Positions 61,720 through 64,000 of a stretch of 64,000 nucleotides of DNA are shown here, piece by piece (the stretch's first letter is position 1; each line of letters starts with the position of its first letter). A program made the translations under genes and the position numbers. The notes beneath the pieces were generated by a model. It ran no database searches. It was not told the DNA's origin and was given only the letters and a program-made list of their open reading frames with translations. Source of the DNA: Mucilaginibacter sp. UBA5151. Lineage in GTDB: Bacteria; Bacteroidota; Bacteroidia; Sphingobacteriales; Sphingobacteriaceae. The DNA lies in assembly GCA_002413785.1 (NCBI GenBank), contig DHXR01000012.1:50211-114210 (forward strand), in the 5' to 3' direction.

Positions 61720-62493
61720 ATGAAATTAATTAGAAAACTCATTCGGTATATCAGGTCAAACTTTAATTTAAATATTGTTTTAAGCGTGTTAGCACTTCTC
61801 ATAGCGCTAATCACGATGTATTTTCAGTTCTTTAACACTAAGCATGAATTGTTGTACGCCTTTTTGTTTCCATCGGTTAACGAAAATTTGGCTATACCGA
61901 TGATATACAAAAATACAGGAAACCAAAATGAAATGATTTTAGAATCCAATATTGAGTTGCAGATAATACCTGATGACGGCACTGAGAATTATTTCAAAAG
62001 AATTGGAGATGAAAATAAAAAACTTTTTCCTGTAATTATTGGTCCAGGCGAATATAAAGTAATTACGCTGCTGGGCGATTATAAAGAATATTTCAAAGGG
62101 ATGCTTGAACAAACACCGTCAGGGATAAAATACCGTCAAATTGTCAATCTTGATACCCTTTCCTTAGTATTGACGACAAAATTTATCGCGAATAATGAAA
62201 TTTCAGAGGTAAGGCGGAATATCGGTAAAATAACTTTTAGAAAAGACAAAACTTTCGACAGAATCGATTTTCAGCCTATCAAACTAATTAAATTAGAATC
62301 AGATGGCGATATGGAAATGACAGGAGGTTCTGTAATTAATGCAAATCGCTCTGGACATATTAATTCATCTGATTCATTGACATCGGATCAAGTTGAGCAA
62401 ATTAAATTTATGATCCATATAGTGGACGATACAGTGATGAAGAAGGAACTGATAAAACTTTTAAAAAAGAAGATACCGAATTATAATCCTTGA
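61720..62493 (+). CDS. Membrane protein of unknown function beside the Septu-like pair
   Basis: 257 residues: a basic N-terminus (KLIRKLIRYIRSN), one transmembrane segment (about 18-38, LNIVLSVLALLIALITMYFQFF), then a soluble beta-rich domain (FPVIIGPGEYKVITLLGDY) and a C-terminal helical end rich in Lys (ELIKLLKKKIPNY). No known family is evident. It converges on the Septu-like operon. AT-rich composition suggests it came in with it, but a link is not shown. Confidence 0.65.
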   Translation: MKLIRKLIRYIRSNFNLNIVLSVLALLIALITMYFQFFNTKHELLYAFLFPSVNENLAIPMIYKNTGNQNEMILESNIELQIIPDDGTENYFKRIGDENKKLFPVIIGPGEYKVITLLGDYKEYFKGMLEQTPSGIKYRQIVNLDTLSLVLTTKFIANNEISEVRRNIGKITFRKDKTFDRIDFQPIKLIKLESDGDMEMTGGSVINANRSGHINSSDSLTSDQVEQIKFMIHIVDDTVMKKELIKLLKKKIPNYNP

Positions 62494-62654
62494 TAATGGA
62501 GATAATTGATTGAACAAACAAGCAATATTCCTCCAACAGTCCATTTAATGAAAATGAGGGACGTTTTTGGCAATTATATCATTTTTACATTAAACAAAAT
62601 AACACTTACGGAACTGTGACCGCTTAGTGGATCCAGAATAGTTTACATCGATTA

Positions 62655-63278
62655 CTAATTTCGCCTAAACAATAATATTGCTTTAATACGGTCTTTGACG
62701 GCATTTGGAAAATGATACCGCCTTTGTTTTTGTTCAAAGCTAGCTTGTTTTGCCCGGGCCGTTGTTTGCGGCTCTTTGTCTAAATCGAAAATTCTTATCG
62801 AATTTCGTCCTTCATTTGAAAGCGCAGTTATTAAAATACGGAGCGGTCCCCGCGACCATCGGTAATGTAACCCCGGATCACTGAAATAGGGATGAACAAT
62901 GGTGAAAGTGCAGCCGCTGTAATTAACCGCATCATAAATATCGATAACATCCTCCTGTCCCTTTTTGGACGAACTGTTGCAATATTGACAACTTACGGCA
63001 AGGTTATGTGGTGTGAACACATATTGCACATAAGCGGGACGCTTTGGACCTCCCTTTTTTAAGATATGGTCAAGCTCTCCTCGGCCTGTTTCGTTTACTT
63101 TTAGCCCACAGTAGCAGCAATTATTATTTTGGAAGCTGAGTAATTGTCTTAGTATTTCATCCTTTACATCTGCTATTGAATTATCTTTCCAGCTTTTACC
63201 ATTATAAGGGTGCAAAGCATTGACTAGCCCCTGTTCGACAGGTGTAAGTGTAAAGATTCTGGTTAACTTTGGAATCAT
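62655..63278 (-). CDS. HNH endonuclease, Septu PtuB-like
   Basis: A 207-residue HNH nuclease. Zinc Cys pairs CCYCG and CQYC flank the core with GELDHILKKGG (His-containing first strand) and YVFTPHNLAVSCQYCNSSSKKGQ (Asn and second zinc site), the order of PtuB / TIGR02646-type proteins. Its ATG overlaps the ATPase stop as ATGA. Pairing of an ATPase with an HNH nuclease is the layout of the Septu anti-phage system, also found with some retrons. No reverse transcriptase is seen in the window, but the other side lies off the edge. Confidence 0.85.
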   Translation of the reverse strand: MIPKLTRIFTLTPVEQGLVNALHPYNGKSWKDNSIADVKDEILRQLLSFQNNNCCYCGLKVNETGRGELDHILKKGGPKRPAYVQYVFTPHNLAVSCQYCNSSSKKGQEDVIDIYDAVNYSGCTFTIVHPYFSDPGLHYRWSRGPLRILITALSNEGRNSIRIFDLDKEPQTTARAKQASFEQKQRRYHFPNAVKDRIKAILLFRRN

Positions 63279-64000
63279 AGTGCGTTAATATATACCTCCG
63301 CCTCATCAATCACAGCATTCAATGGGTCATTGGGTGATATATTTAAATTCTTTATTGCGCTTAATTTGCTCTCTATAAGTTGTCTGTTTTGCGAGTTGTT
63401 GCCAATAAGGCCGAGCAGGTCGGTTAGATCAGCTTCAAGAAAATAGTTTCTTACCGTTTTAACCCTGAAAATATTGTAAAGAATTTCTTCTGCTGACCAA
63501 CCATAAGCGTCGATGCCGTCCAATAGTCGTGCTTCTGTACCTTTTTCATTTCGATCCAATGCAATGATTGACGAGCTACCATTTTCCAGATCTGATACCA
63601 GAAAATGGGAATGAGTGCTGATGATAAAATGGCAATCATTGTAGTTGGCGAACATTTTTTTTAGTAGGCTGATATATTGCAATTGCCAATTTGGATGCAG
63701 ACTGATTTCAGGTTCATCGATGAGAATTATACTACCTGGTTTCAAATTTGCAAATATCCCGAGCAACCCAAGGATCAATTGATATTCGCCGGAACTGAGC
63801 TGTGACATACTTATTTCCGAATCAAACTTTCGCATCTTGATCTCATCAAGCACTAAAATGGAAAGCTTTTCAAGTTCTTGAATAAATGGGAAAAAGTCAG
63901 TGTTGTAATTGGGATTGAAAAAATCGACAATAAAATTTCTAGCTCTTGACTTGGGTTTGCGCTGGATACGCATACTGTCAGATGAAGCTTCATTCATGAA
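63275..64000 (-). CDS. AAA/ABC-type ATPase, Septu PtuA-like, N-terminus outside window
   Basis: C-terminal part of a SMC/RecF-like ATPase. ABC signature MSQLSSGEYQLILGLLG, Walker B SIILIDEPEISLHP, and H-loop FIISTHSHFLV are present. Walker A must lie upstream, past base 64000. The apparent start at 63997 is likely internal. The stop overlaps the HNH start. PtuA-type ATPases form complexes that control PtuB cleavage; function is by family. Confidence 0.85.
   Translation of the reverse strand, partial: FMNEASSDSMRIQRKPKSRARNFIVDFFNPNYNTDFFPFIQELEKLSILVLDEIKMRKFDSEISMSQLSSGEYQLILGLLGIFANLKPGSIILIDEPEISLHPNWQLQYISLLKKMFANYNDCHFIISTHSHFLVSDLENGSSSIIALDRNEKGTEARLLDGIDAYGWSAEEILYNIFRVKTVRNYFLEADLTDLLGLIGNNSQNRQLIESKLSAIKNLNISPNDPLNAVIDEAEVYINAL

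Overview
The window looks like a chromosomal segment of a Bacteroidota bacterium, most likely family Sphingobacteriaceae and close to Mucilaginibacter or Pedobacter. Supporting signs are promoters of the TTTG / TAnnTTTG type, a periplasmic-propeller hybrid histidine kinase, type III glutamine synthetase, TonB and plug-domain proteins, a DUF4468-like secreted protein, a fucosidase with signal peptide, and gene ends decorated with short self-complementary repeats. Species assignment is inference; no rRNA is present.

Layout. 0-2 kb: a truncated IS4-type transposase, then a RES/Xre toxin-antitoxin pair. 2-6.6 kb: housekeeping genes (tyrS, an AcpH-like gene, rpsA, an ACT-domain gene). 7-16.7 kb: a 1388-residue hybrid sensor kinase, a NIPSNAP / FAD-oxidoreductase pair, a small lipoprotein and a PQQ dehydrogenase with a built-in cytochrome c domain. 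16.7-19.5 kb: two secreted proteins and a long gene-free stretch. 19.6-25.6 kb: gltBD (glutamate synthase). 25.9-29.3 kb: a decayed glycosidase, a secreted alpha/beta hydrolase, a DUF3892 gene and separate CYTH and CHAD genes. 29.5-37.2 kb: a large plug-domain surface protein, galK, a TrmH-family methyltransferase, lpdA and purM. 37.3-43 kb: glnN, amt and an outer-membrane porin, which together with gltBD form the ammonium uptake and assimilation set. 43.2-44.8 kb: a DUF4468-like protein and a TonB protein.

44.8-64 kb is an accessory, defence-rich half interleaved with core genes (purL, rnhA, a copper ATPase, tRNA-His). It holds: (i) a two-gene AT-rich module of a 1472-residue RecQ-like helicase, with an apparent nuclease-like motif in its N-terminal region, plus a tail-anchored coiled-coil protein with a 74-residue internal duplication; (ii) HicAB; (iii) a PIN toxin-antitoxin cassette inserted at the 5' end of a TrmN6-type gene, leaving a 57-bp duplicated gene start; (iv) an orphan antitoxin whose toxin is cut off after about nine codons; (v) a Septu-like ATPase/HNH pair running off the right edge.

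The best candidate for an undescribed system is the helicase plus coiled-coil module (44896-50383). It is a compact operon with an 8-nt overlap, is flanked by related AAAGGT-type repeats in opposite orientation, and resembles no two-gene defence system I can name. Second is the PIN cassette that rebuilds the start of the gene it interrupts. A third pattern is that three antitoxin genes in the window have a TAnnTTTG promoter box only 4-6 nt before the start codon, which predicts leaderless or near-leaderless mRNAs.
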